From NCBI GenBank assembly GCA_945224895.1, contig CALYNW010000036.1, positions 1 to 7,869 on the forward strand: a stretch of DNA of 7,869 nt, given 5' to 3'. The notes below the pieces were generated by a model that did no database searches, was not told the origin of the DNA, and saw only the letters and a program-made list of their open reading frames with translations. Source of the DNA: an uncultured Clostridia bacterium (GTDB lineage: Bacteria > Bacillota > Clostridia > Oscillospirales > Acutalibacteraceae). Every line of letters starts with the position of its first letter. Position 1 is the first letter of the stretch. The translations under genes were made by a program, and so were the position numbers. This document shows positions 1 through 6,208 of this stretch, one piece after another.

Positions 1-30
1 GTTGCGTACTGTGCCGAGGGAACAAGCTTT

Positions 31-87
31 CGTAGGGGCTTGCATTGCAAGCCCGTTATAAGCGGGCGACCAATGGTCGCACCTACG
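31..87. repeat. 57-bp palindromic extragenic element, copy 1
   Basis: The outer arms CGTAGG and CCTACG are inverted repeats. Between them lie three smaller palindromes: 9-bp arms GGGCTTGCA/TGCAAGCCC around one T, GCCCG/CGGGC around a 7-nt loop, and GCGACCA/TGGTCGC around one A. The middle stem shares bases with its neighbours, so the folds compete. The element lies 19 bp beyond the M18 stop codon. It is followed on the plus strand by seven T (89-95), so in that direction it resembles an intrinsic terminator; on the minus strand, where the genes are, no T-run follows. A full copy occurs at 4726-4782 and a truncated one at 7847-7869. It looks like a REP/MITE-type repeat; the family name is unknown to me. 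Confidence 0.88.
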
Positions 88-106
88 GTTTTTTTCTACA
101 ATAATA

Positions 107-1513
107 TTACTTTGTGAAGAATGTTAAAAATGCCTTATATGCCATATAGGTGTCAATTTTGCTTACGATTTCGTATGGTGAGTGCATTGAAAGAACGGGA
201 ACACCCACATCAATAACGTCAACATTCAAATTTGCGATATACATTGCGACTGTTCCGCCGCCGCCGCCGTCAACCTTGCCAAGCTCTCCGCTCTGCCACA
301 AAACACCGTTTGATTCAAGAAGATTTCTGACAAAGCTTACATACTCTGCGGAAGCGTCACTTGTACCGCTTTTACCTCTTGCACCTGTGAACTTTGTAAC
401 GCATACGCCGTTGTTGATAAAGGAGGCGTTGTTCCTTTCAAACTGAGTTGACCAGGTTGGGTCAAATGCCGCATTTACGTCGGCAGAAAGGCACTTTGAA
501 TTTGAAAGCACATCTCTGCCCTCATATCCCTCAAGTCTTGCAAGGTCCTCGATAAAGTATTTAAGATAGCTTGAGTTAAGTCCGGTGTTACCGTCGGAGC
601 CTGTTTCCTCCTTGTCGGTAAGAACGGTAATTGCCGTATATTCGGGAGCCTCGGTTATATCGAAAATTGCCTGCATGGCAGGATAGGAGCAAACACGGTC
701 GTCGTGACCGTAGCCACCGATAAGGCTTCTGTCAAAGCCGATATCGTCAACTGTAAATGCAGGAACAAGCTCTAATTCCGCTGAAAGAAAATCTCTCTCA
801 ACAACGCCGTACTTTTCGTAGATAATGTTTAAAAGATTGAGCTTGATTTTTTCGCTTTCCTCATCATCCCTGAAAGGTCTTGAGCCGATAACAACGTTAA
901 GCTCTTCGCCCTTGACAATTTCATTTGCCTTTCTCGCCATCTGCTCTCCTCCCAAATGAGGGAGAATGTCTGTTATGCAGAACTTAGGCTCGCCCGGGGC
1001 TTCGCCGATTTTAATATCAACATATGTGCCGTCATTTTTGCAAATTCTGCCGTGAAGAGAAAGGGGAATGGCAGTCCACTGATATTTCTTGATACCGCCG
1101 TAATAGTGGGTTTTGAAAAATCCCAAATTGCCGTCCTCATAAACAGGGCATTGCTTAAGGTCAAGCCTTGGTGAGTCAATATGTGCGGCACTGATTCTGA
1201 CACCGTCGCAGATAGGTCTTTTACCCTTTACGCAAAGAATAATTGATTTCCCTCTGTTGAAATAGTAAACCCTTTCTCCTGCCTCAAGAGCCTTGCCGAA
1301 TTTGTCAAATTCCTTAAAGCCCTTTTCCTCTGCAAGTGCAAGAGTGGATGCGGCAAATTCTCTTTCGGTCTTATTTTCAAAGAGAAATTTTTTGTAGCCC
1401 TCGCAAAATTCGTCGCAGACCTTAAGCTCCTCATCGCTCATAAAGTCAACGCCGTTTTCCTTTTTGTTAAAGAGGAGCTCCTTAAGCTCCTGTGCCTTTG
1501 TTTTTTCGCTCAT
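107..1513 (-). CDS. apeA: M18 family aminopeptidase (left copy)
   Basis: 468-residue zinc aminopeptidase of family M18 (aminopeptidase I-like), expected to remove N-terminal residues from peptides in the cytoplasm; family members form large tetrahedral dodecamers. The expected metal and catalytic residues are present: His111 in AAHIDSPRLD, Asp271/Asp272 in GYGHDDRVCSYPAM, Glu302/Glu303 in DKEETGSDG, Asp345 in SADVNAAFDP and His444 in LSMHSPYE. The glycine-rich KVDGGGGGTVA stretch (about 413-423) is also typical. No signal peptide or membrane segment is seen. The start ATG overlaps the tsaC-coaE stop (ATGA) and is preceded by GGAGG seven bases upstream inside that gene, so the two are translationally coupled. 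Length and motifs suggest the apeA-type subgroup; the symbol is less certain than the family. Identical to the copy at 4802-6208. Confidence 0.95.
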   Translation of the reverse strand: MSEKTKAQELKELLFNKKENGVDFMSDEELKVCDEFCEGYKKFLFENKTEREFAASTLALAEEKGFKEFDKFGKALEAGERVYYFNRGKSIILCVKGKRPICDGVRISAAHIDSPRLDLKQCPVYEDGNLGFFKTHYYGGIKKYQWTAIPLSLHGRICKNDGTYVDIKIGEAPGEPKFCITDILPHLGGEQMARKANEIVKGEELNVVIGSRPFRDDEESEKIKLNLLNIIYEKYGVVERDFLSAELELVPAFTVDDIGFDRSLIGGYGHDDRVCSYPAMQAIFDITEAPEYTAITVLTDKEETGSDGNTGLNSSYLKYFIEDLARLEGYEGRDVLSNSKCLSADVNAAFDPTWSTQFERNNASFINNGVCVTKFTGARGKSGTSDASAEYVSFVRNLLESNGVLWQSGELGKVDGGGGGTVAMYIANLNVDVIDVGVPVLSMHSPYEIVSKIDTYMAYKAFLTFFTK

Positions 1514-3081
1514 ATGATTTCCTCCAATATAGTTTCAATTTGCTTTTTTATATCTTCGGTTCCGTCATTTATTATGACGAAGTCGGAATTTTTTATGAAA
1601 TATTCTTCATTAAGCTGAGACTCCATTCTTGCCCTTGCCTGCTCCTTTGATATGCCGTCACGGCTCATAATCCTTTCAAGCCTTGTTTTATAAGAAGCCG
1701 TTACGGCAATAACCTTGTAGCATTTTTCCTGTGCATTTGCCTCAAAAAGCTGTGGCGCATCAAGCACGCTTGGTATTTTTGCCTTGCTTTCACAAAGAGA
1801 AATAACCGCAGGGTGAACTATTGAATTGAGAAGCGCAAGCCTTTTATCGTCTGAAAAAACGATTTCACTAAGCCTTTTCCTGTCAACAGCATTGTTCACA
1901 ATTATATCCTGCCCGAAATTCTCCTTAAGCTCATCAAAAAGCTTAGGGTTATTTTCGTAAATTTCTTTAACACAATCGTCGCAGTTAATAATGTTAAAGC
2001 CCAAGGATTTCAGATAATCACAGACGTAGCCCTTGCCTGCTCCTGTCTGACCTGTTAAGCCGATTGTAAATGGCTTTTTCAAATCAATTATGTTAAATGC
2101 GGCGGCTCTGATTAGGCGGTTATAGACAGCCATTCCCACACCTGTTGTATGAGGAATTCTTGCATAAACCTTTTTTGCGCCCATTTCGTCAAGCTCTCTT
2201 AAGGCATCGAAAAGCTCTCTTGCCTGTGACAAATCGTCGTTTTCCTTTCCGAATGTCACCTTAGGAATTTTTACATCGTCACCTTCATAGCAAAGGGCAA
2301 AGGCGTTTTTACGTGAATTTACAAATTTCTCGTAGGTTTCCTTGTCCGCGTCGACGATAACAACCCTTGCCCGTGGGGCGTAGTGCTTGTATTTCATACC
2401 CGGTGATGCGGCTGTTTCGTTATCCTTCATTCCCTCGAGGACAGCCCTTGAAACCTCTACCTCGCCGATAACAGCTTCAATCATTTCCTTGGTGATTGCA
2501 CCGGGACGGAGAATTACAGGCTTTTCTGTTGCAAGGGTGATAACTGTTGATTCAACTCCGAATTCACAGTCACCGCCGTCAATGATGCCGTCGATTTTCC
2601 CCATCATATCGTCAATGACATATTTTGCCCTTGTTGGTGACGGCAGTCCCGAGGTATTGGCACTTGGTGCCGCAACAGGACATCCTGCCGCCTCAATTAG
2701 TCTGCGTGCCGTTTCATTTTCAGGCATACGCACTGCAACGGTGTCAAGACCACCGCTTACGACATTGCCCACCTTGTCACTTTTAGGCAAAATTATTGTA
2801 AGAGGTGCAGGGAAAAATGCGTCAATGAGCGCCTGTGCCTTTGGCGTAACCTCTTTAACGAGGGGGATTATATCTTCTTTTCTGCATATGTGGACTATGA
2901 GAGGGTTGTCACTTGGTCTGCCCTTGGCAACGTAAATTTTTTTGACAGCCTCGTCATTGAGTGCGTCTGCACCTAAGCCGTAAACCGTTTCGGTAGGAAA
3001 AGCAACAAGTCCGCCGGTTTTGATTATTTTTCCTGCTTCCTTTATATCATATTCACTTTCGGTAAATATTTTAGTTTTCAT
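1510..3081 (-). CDS. tsaC-coaE: TsaC/Sua5-CoaE fusion: threonylcarbamoyl-AMP synthase plus dephospho-CoA kinase (left copy)
   Basis: 523 residues joining two housekeeping enzymes. Residues 1-225 are a TsaC/YrdC domain, which makes threonylcarbamoyl-AMP from threonine, bicarbonate and ATP for tRNA t6A37. The KRSN tetrad is visible as Lys53 and Arg55 (AKGRPSDNPL) and Ser140 and Asn142 (PSANTSG), with ESTV at 177-180 and LRPG at 191-194. An SPGMKYKHYAP linker (226-236) leads to a Sua5 C-terminal domain (about 237-334). CoaE follows at about 338-523 and phosphorylates dephospho-CoA: P-loop GLTGQTGAGKG (341-351), Asp368, VHP (422-424), PQLFE (443-447) and the Arg-rich lid RLERIMSRDGISKEQARAR. Gly351 sits where the P-loop normally has Ser/Thr. 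The AAAAGG-like ribosome site lies about 13 bases from the ATG, which is weak; a small leader ORF may help. The gene follows prfA by 55 bp and overlaps the M18 gene by 4 bp. Confidence 0.95.
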   Translation of the reverse strand: MKTKIFTESEYDIKEAGKIIKTGGLVAFPTETVYGLGADALNDEAVKKIYVAKGRPSDNPLIVHICRKEDIIPLVKEVTPKAQALIDAFFPAPLTIILPKSDKVGNVVSGGLDTVAVRMPENETARRLIEAAGCPVAAPSANTSGLPSPTRAKYVIDDMMGKIDGIIDGGDCEFGVESTVITLATEKPVILRPGAITKEMIEAVIGEVEVSRAVLEGMKDNETAASPGMKYKHYAPRARVVIVDADKETYEKFVNSRKNAFALCYEGDDVKIPKVTFGKENDDLSQARELFDALRELDEMGAKKVYARIPHTTGVGMAVYNRLIRAAAFNIIDLKKPFTIGLTGQTGAGKGYVCDYLKSLGFNIINCDDCVKEIYENNPKLFDELKENFGQDIIVNNAVDRKRLSEIVFSDDKRLALLNSIVHPAVISLCESKAKIPSVLDAPQLFEANAQEKCYKVIAVTASYKTRLERIMSRDGISKEQARARMESQLNEEYFIKNSDFVIINDGTEDIKKQIETILEEII

Positions 3082-3106
3082 AATTATTTTTATGCCTTTT
3101 ACTCAT
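3071..3106 (-). promoter_or_regulatory. Possible 11-codon leader ORF overlapping the left tsaC-coaE start
   Basis: An ATG at 3106-3104 opens a short frame encoding MSKRHKNNYEN and ending in TAA at 3073-3071, inside the first codons of tsaC-coaE in a different frame. It has a strong Shine-Dalgarno, GGGAGG (complement of 3111-3116), four bases before its ATG, whereas tsaC-coaE has only a weak, distant one. Ribosomes finishing the leader could reinitiate at tsaC-coaE. Most of the leader, including its start and Shine-Dalgarno, lies outside the duplicated block, so the right copy lacks it. No conservation evidence is available; chance occurrence is quite possible. Confidence 0.25.
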
Positions 3107-3110
3107 TTAG

Positions 3111-3130
3111 CCTCCCTTTAACAAGGGAAG
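3111..3130. repeat. Small inverted repeat between prfA and tsaC-coaE
   Basis: The arms CCTCCCTT (3111-3118) and AAGGGAAG (3123-3130) face each other across TAAC and pair over eight positions, with one G-U-type position on the minus-strand RNA. There is no T-run after it in the direction of transcription, so it is not a convincing terminator. The stem would sequester the GGGAGG that serves as Shine-Dalgarno of the leader ORF, so an effect on translation is conceivable. It resembles CTCCCTT/AAGGGAG repeats scattered in Clostridia intergenic DNA. Confidence 0.5.
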
Positions 3131-3136
3131 CTTGTA

Positions 3137-4213
3137 TTACTCTTCGCTCTGTGCTTTGAGCTTTTCTGCCGTGTCGGCGGTGATAAGAGCGTCAATCATT
3201 TCGTCAAGGTCGCCGTTTAGGAATTGCTCAAGCTTGTAAATGGTAAGCCCTATTCTGTGGTCTGTAACTCTGCCCTGCGGGTAGTTGTAGGTTCTGATTC
3301 TTTCACTTCTGTCGCCTGTGCCTACCTGAGATTTTCTCTCTCCTGCAATCTCAGCGTCATGCTTTGCCTTTTCTGCGTCATAAAGACGTGAACGCAAAAC
3401 CTTAAGAGCCTTTTCCTTATTCTTATGCTGGCTTCTTTCGTCCTGACATTCAACAACCGTGCCTGTGGGCAGGTGTGTAATTCTGATTGCTGATGATGTT
3501 TTATTGATATGCTGACCGCCTGCACCGGAGCTTCTGAAGGTGTCTATCTGCAAATCCTTTGGATTAATTTCAAAATCAACCTCCTCAGCCTCGGGAAGCA
3601 CGGCAACGGTAGTTGTTGATGTGTGAATTCTGCCCTGACTTTCTGTTTCGGGTACACGTTGAACTCTGTGAACACCGGATTCAAACTTAAATCTTGAATA
3701 AGCACCGTCGCCCTCAACTGAAAAGCTGATCTCCTTGTAGCCTCCAAGCCCTGTTTCATTGGCATTTAGAACCTCTGTTTTAAAGCCCTTAGATTCGGCA
3801 TACATTGAGTACATTCTGAAAAGCACACCTGCAAAAAGGGCGCTTTCCTCTCCGCCTGCACCGCCTCTGATTTCGATAATAACGTTCTTGTCATCATTAG
3901 GGTCTCTGGGCAGAAGAAGAACCTTAAGCTCTTCATTAATCTTTTCCATATCAGCCTTGCTCTGCTCGAATTCTTCTCTGAGCATTTGAGCAAAATCGGC
4001 ATCTAATCCACCCTCGTCAAGCATTTCCTTTGACTCGTTAAAGGTAGCCTCCGCCTTTTTGTATTCTCTGAATTTTTCCACAACAGGAGTAAGATGCTTT
4101 ATTTCTCGCATAAGCTTTGTGTACTTCTCCTGATCTGATACGATTTCGGGATTGCATACAAGGTCGTTGACCTCTATATATCTTTTTTCAACCTCGTTTA
4201 ATTTTTCTATCAT
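3137..4213 (-). CDS. prfA: Peptide chain release factor 1 (RF1)
   Basis: 358 residues, a normal RF1 length. It recognises UAA and UAG in the ribosomal A site and triggers peptide release. The codon-recognition tripeptide is Pro188-Glu189-Thr190 ([14 protein letters not shown]), the PxT form of RF1 rather than the SPF of RF2. The catalytic GGQ is at 232-234 in [17 protein letters not shown], followed by the conserved [21 protein letters not shown] and the C-terminal [18 protein letters not shown] eight bases before the ATG is a good ribosome site. It follows the DUF951 gene by 48 bp and is followed by tsaC-coaE after 55 bp, the prfA-tsaC neighbourhood common in Firmicutes. The GGQ methylase gene prmC, often next to prfA, is not between them. 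Single copy in this window. Confidence 0.98.
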   Translation of the reverse strand: MIEKLNEVEKRYIEVNDLVCNPEIVSDQEKYTKLMREIKHLTPVVEKFREYKKAEATFNESKEMLDEGGLDADFAQMLREEFEQSKADMEKINEELKVLLLPRDPNDDKNVIIEIRGGAGGEESALFAGVLFRMYSMYAESKGFKTEVLNANETGLGGYKEISFSVEGDGAYSRFKFESGVHRVQRVPETESQGRIHTSTTTVAVLPEAEEVDFEINPKDLQIDTFRSSGAGGQHINKTSSAIRITHLPTGTVVECQDERSQHKNKEKALKVLRSRLYDAEKAKHDAEIAGERKSQVGTGDRSERIRTYNYPQGRVTDHRIGLTIYKLEQFLNGDLDEMIDALITADTAEKLKAQSEE

Positions 4214-4261
4214 AATTTTATCCTCGCTTAATATTTGTAGTGTTTATCGGAAGGAAAAACG

Positions 4262-4453
4262 CTACTGCTCATCATCACGGGGCTTAACGGCTTTGATATT
4301 TTTTTCAGCCTTTATTCTCGGTATCATAACCTCTCTGCCGCAGCCAAGGCATTTCAGCTTGTAGTCAACGCCCAGCCTTGTAATTTCAAATTCCTTTGAA
4401 CCGCAGGGATGGGGCTTTTTCATTATTACCGTGTCGCCTAATTTAAGTGCCAT
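4262..4453 (-). CDS. DUF951 family small zinc-ribbon-like protein
   Basis: 63-residue protein matching the DUF951 pattern: an N-terminal LGDTVIMKKPHPCGS, then EFEITRLGVDYKLKCLGCGREVMIPR. Cys17, Cys35 and Cys38, with His15, could bind one zinc ion; this is inferred from the spacing. The fold suggests a small nucleic-acid- or ribosome-associated protein, but the biochemical role of DUF951 is not established and I do not assign one. The start is supported by AAGG (in AAGGTGAT) seven bases upstream of the ATG. It is the first gene after the promoter at 4483-4511 and is probably cotranscribed with prfA, tsaC-coaE and the M18 gene. The last dozen residues (KPRDDEQ end) are polar and probably disordered. 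Confidence 0.93.
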   Translation of the reverse strand: MALKLGDTVIMKKPHPCGSKEFEITRLGVDYKLKCLGCGREVMIPRIKAEKNIKAVKPRDDEQ

Positions 4454-4482
4454 AGTATCACCTTGTCGTTTTAGTCTAAATT

Positions 4483-4511
4483 ATTATATCACCCATAGTC
4501 GCTTTTTACAA
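4483..4511 (-). promoter_or_regulatory. Sigma-A type promoter for the DUF951-prfA-tsaC/coaE-M18 operon
   Basis: On the minus strand, TTGTAA (complement of 4506-4511) is followed after 17 bases by a perfect TATAAT (complement of 4483-4488). A TG one base before the -10 hexamer makes it an extended -10 promoter. Transcription should start near 4476, about 20 bases before the DUF951 start codon, leaving a very short leader. An 11-bp palindrome ACAACAGTTGT (4508-4518) overlaps the -35 box and could be an operator, but its arms are only 5 bp. Confidence 0.8.
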
Positions 4512-4628
4512 CAGTTGTTTAAATTCGGGTTTGTATAGTACATCTGCAAAGCAGATATATTATGTTTCCGCTAACGCGGGGTTTTTCATTTCTTTCGAGT
4601 TGCGAAAGAAACGAAACAAAGAAAGCAA

Positions 4629-4666
4629 ATCAAGGGGAAGCATCAAAGATGCCCATTCCCCTTGAT
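4629..4666. repeat. Long nested hairpin within the composite block
   Basis: The arms ATCAAGGGGAA (4629-4639) and TTCCCCTTGAT (4656-4666) are perfectly complementary over 11 bp. Inside them GCATC (4640-4644) and GATGC (4648-4652) form a second 5-bp stem closed by AAA, leaving only CCA (4653-4655) unpaired. This is the most stable-looking structure of the intergenic region on either strand. No T-run follows on either side, so it is not an obvious intrinsic terminator. Confidence 0.8.
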
Positions 4667-4682
4667 AATCCCCTCTGCTACG

Positions 4683-4712
4683 TCGGCACGCACACGTTGC
4701 GTACTGTGCCGA
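4683..4712. repeat. Hairpin spanning the visible start of the right repeat copy
   Basis: TCGGCAC (4683-4689) pairs with GTGCCGA (4706-4712). An alternative inner stem ACGCA/TGCGT (4688-4692/4698-4702) competes for two bases. Base 4696, which aligns with window base 1, falls in the loop region. The left half of this hairpin is thus cut off by the window edge in the left copy. Confidence 0.7.
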
Positions 4713-4725
4713 GGGAACAAGCTTT

Positions 4726-4782
4726 CGTAGGGGCTTGCATTGCAAGCCCGTTATAAGCGGGCGACCAATGGTCGCACCTACG
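4726..4782. repeat. 57-bp palindromic extragenic element, copy 2
   Basis: Identical to 31-87, including the seven T at 4784-4790 on the plus strand and the 19-bp distance to the M18 stop codon. It forms the last module of the composite palindrome block. It separates the right-hand two-gene set from the promoter of the DUF951 operon, so it also lies where the right-hand transcript would end. Confidence 0.88.
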
Positions 4783-4801
4783 GTTTTTTTCTACAATAAT
4801 A

Positions 4802-6208
4802 TTACTTTGTGAAGAATGTTAAAAATGCCTTATATGCCATATAGGTGTCAATTTTGCTTACGATTTCGTATGGTGAGTGCATTGAAAGAACGGGAACACC
4901 CACATCAATAACGTCAACATTCAAATTTGCGATATACATTGCGACTGTTCCGCCGCCGCCGCCGTCAACCTTGCCAAGCTCTCCGCTCTGCCACAAAACA
5001 CCGTTTGATTCAAGAAGATTTCTGACAAAGCTTACATACTCTGCGGAAGCGTCACTTGTACCGCTTTTACCTCTTGCACCTGTGAACTTTGTAACGCATA
5101 CGCCGTTGTTGATAAAGGAGGCGTTGTTCCTTTCAAACTGAGTTGACCAGGTTGGGTCAAATGCCGCATTTACGTCGGCAGAAAGGCACTTTGAATTTGA
5201 AAGCACATCTCTGCCCTCATATCCCTCAAGTCTTGCAAGGTCCTCGATAAAGTATTTAAGATAGCTTGAGTTAAGTCCGGTGTTACCGTCGGAGCCTGTT
5301 TCCTCCTTGTCGGTAAGAACGGTAATTGCCGTATATTCGGGAGCCTCGGTTATATCGAAAATTGCCTGCATGGCAGGATAGGAGCAAACACGGTCGTCGT
5401 GACCGTAGCCACCGATAAGGCTTCTGTCAAAGCCGATATCGTCAACTGTAAATGCAGGAACAAGCTCTAATTCCGCTGAAAGAAAATCTCTCTCAACAAC
5501 GCCGTACTTTTCGTAGATAATGTTTAAAAGATTGAGCTTGATTTTTTCGCTTTCCTCATCATCCCTGAAAGGTCTTGAGCCGATAACAACGTTAAGCTCT
5601 TCGCCCTTGACAATTTCATTTGCCTTTCTCGCCATCTGCTCTCCTCCCAAATGAGGGAGAATGTCTGTTATGCAGAACTTAGGCTCGCCCGGGGCTTCGC
5701 CGATTTTAATATCAACATATGTGCCGTCATTTTTGCAAATTCTGCCGTGAAGAGAAAGGGGAATGGCAGTCCACTGATATTTCTTGATACCGCCGTAATA
5801 GTGGGTTTTGAAAAATCCCAAATTGCCGTCCTCATAAACAGGGCATTGCTTAAGGTCAAGCCTTGGTGAGTCAATATGTGCGGCACTGATTCTGACACCG
5901 TCGCAGATAGGTCTTTTACCCTTTACGCAAAGAATAATTGATTTCCCTCTGTTGAAATAGTAAACCCTTTCTCCTGCCTCAAGAGCCTTGCCGAATTTGT
6001 CAAATTCCTTAAAGCCCTTTTCCTCTGCAAGTGCAAGAGTGGATGCGGCAAATTCTCTTTCGGTCTTATTTTCAAAGAGAAATTTTTTGTAGCCCTCGCA
6101 AAATTCGTCGCAGACCTTAAGCTCCTCATCGCTCATAAAGTCAACGCCGTTTTCCTTTTTGTTAAAGAGGAGCTCCTTAAGCTCCTGTGCCTTTGTTTTT
6201 TCGCTCAT
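4802..6208 (-). CDS. apeA: M18 family aminopeptidase (right copy)
   Basis: Identical in all 468 residues to the copy at 107-1513, with every metal-binding and catalytic residue intact (His111, Asp271/272, Glu302/303, Asp345, His444). It keeps the ATGA overlap with the upstream tsaC-coaE gene and the GGAGG ribosome site, so it should be expressed whenever that gene is. It ends just before the second palindromic element. Nothing indicates decay, which fits a very recent duplication or an assembly duplicate of one gene. Confidence 0.95.
   Translation of the reverse strand: MSEKTKAQELKELLFNKKENGVDFMSDEELKVCDEFCEGYKKFLFENKTEREFAASTLALAEEKGFKEFDKFGKALEAGERVYYFNRGKSIILCVKGKRPICDGVRISAAHIDSPRLDLKQCPVYEDGNLGFFKTHYYGGIKKYQWTAIPLSLHGRICKNDGTYVDIKIGEAPGEPKFCITDILPHLGGEQMARKANEIVKGEELNVVIGSRPFRDDEESEKIKLNLLNIIYEKYGVVERDFLSAELELVPAFTVDDIGFDRSLIGGYGHDDRVCSYPAMQAIFDITEAPEYTAITVLTDKEETGSDGNTGLNSSYLKYFIEDLARLEGYEGRDVLSNSKCLSADVNAAFDPTWSTQFERNNASFINNGVCVTKFTGARGKSGTSDASAEYVSFVRNLLESNGVLWQSGELGKVDGGGGGTVAMYIANLNVDVIDVGVPVLSMHSPYEIVSKIDTYMAYKAFLTFFTK

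Larger units (their letters stand above)
1..3082. repeat. Left copy of a long perfect direct repeat (at least 3,082 bp)
   Basis: This segment recurs at 4696-7777 with a constant offset of 4,695 bp. It contains the palindromic element, the complete M18 aminopeptidase gene and the complete tsaC-coaE gene. Both encoded proteins are identical between copies, and so are the spurious antisense and out-of-frame reading frames, which implies nucleotide identity including synonymous sites. The non-coding first 106 bases also match by eye. The right edge is sharp: base 3082 still matches 7777 and base 3083 does not, so homology ends one base upstream of the tsaC-coaE start codon. The left edge is not visible because the repeat runs off the start of the window. 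Confidence 0.97.
4520..4782. repeat. Composite block of nested palindromes filling the gap between the two gene sets
   Basis: Most of the 348-bp gene-free stretch 4454-4801 consists of successive hairpins: ATCTGC/GCAGAT (4542-4556); CCGC/GCGG plus five T (4568-4586); a 9-bp stem at 4589-4597/4603-4611; an 11-bp stem at 4629-4639/4656-4666 enclosing GCATC/GATGC; TCGGCAC/GTGCCGA at 4683-4712; and the 57-bp element. No protein motif or RNA gene is visible. The last 87 bases equal the start of the window, so window position 1 lies inside another copy of this block. The 13-mer TAAATTCGGGTTT at its left edge recurs at 7808-7820, suggesting modular copies of one repeat family. I know no named family for it. 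Confidence 0.75.

Noticed and set aside
31..87. tRNA or tRNA-like RNA, because of the closed outer arms with three inner hairpins
   Set aside because: Only 57 bp, with no anticodon-loop geometry, T-loop or D-loop consensus; the palindromes are near-perfect with 1-nt centres, typical of DNA repeats.
255..269. CCG trinucleotide run as a possible unstable microsatellite
   Set aside because: It encodes the glycine run of the conserved M18 GGGGTVA motif, which explains it, and it is the same length in both copies.
2387..2935. 182-residue plus-strand open frame inside tsaC-coaE (repeated at 7082-7630)
   Set aside because: It lies wholly antisense to a strongly supported gene, its translation is low-complexity Ser/Ala/Thr-rich with no family motif, and its duplication only follows the duplicated DNA.
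3137..4213. RF2 (prfB) instead of RF1, because of the RF2-like [13 protein letters not shown] stretch
   Set aside because: The recognition tripeptide is PET (PxT type), there is no SPF motif and no programmed frameshift near the start; this GGQ context also occurs in clostridial RF1.
4152..4364. Plus-strand 70-residue frame over the DUF951-prfA junction
   Set aside because: Antisense to two well-supported genes, without a ribosome site or recognisable content.
4560..4756. Open frames of about 61-64 residues on both strands in the gap
   Set aside because: They run through the hairpin repeats, have no recognisable motif, and arise because palindromic DNA gives open frames on both strands.
4520..4801. 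CRISPR array or insertion sequence in the repeat-rich gap
   Set aside because: The inverted repeats differ from one another and have no regular repeat-spacer alternation, and no transposase or cas gene is present in the window.
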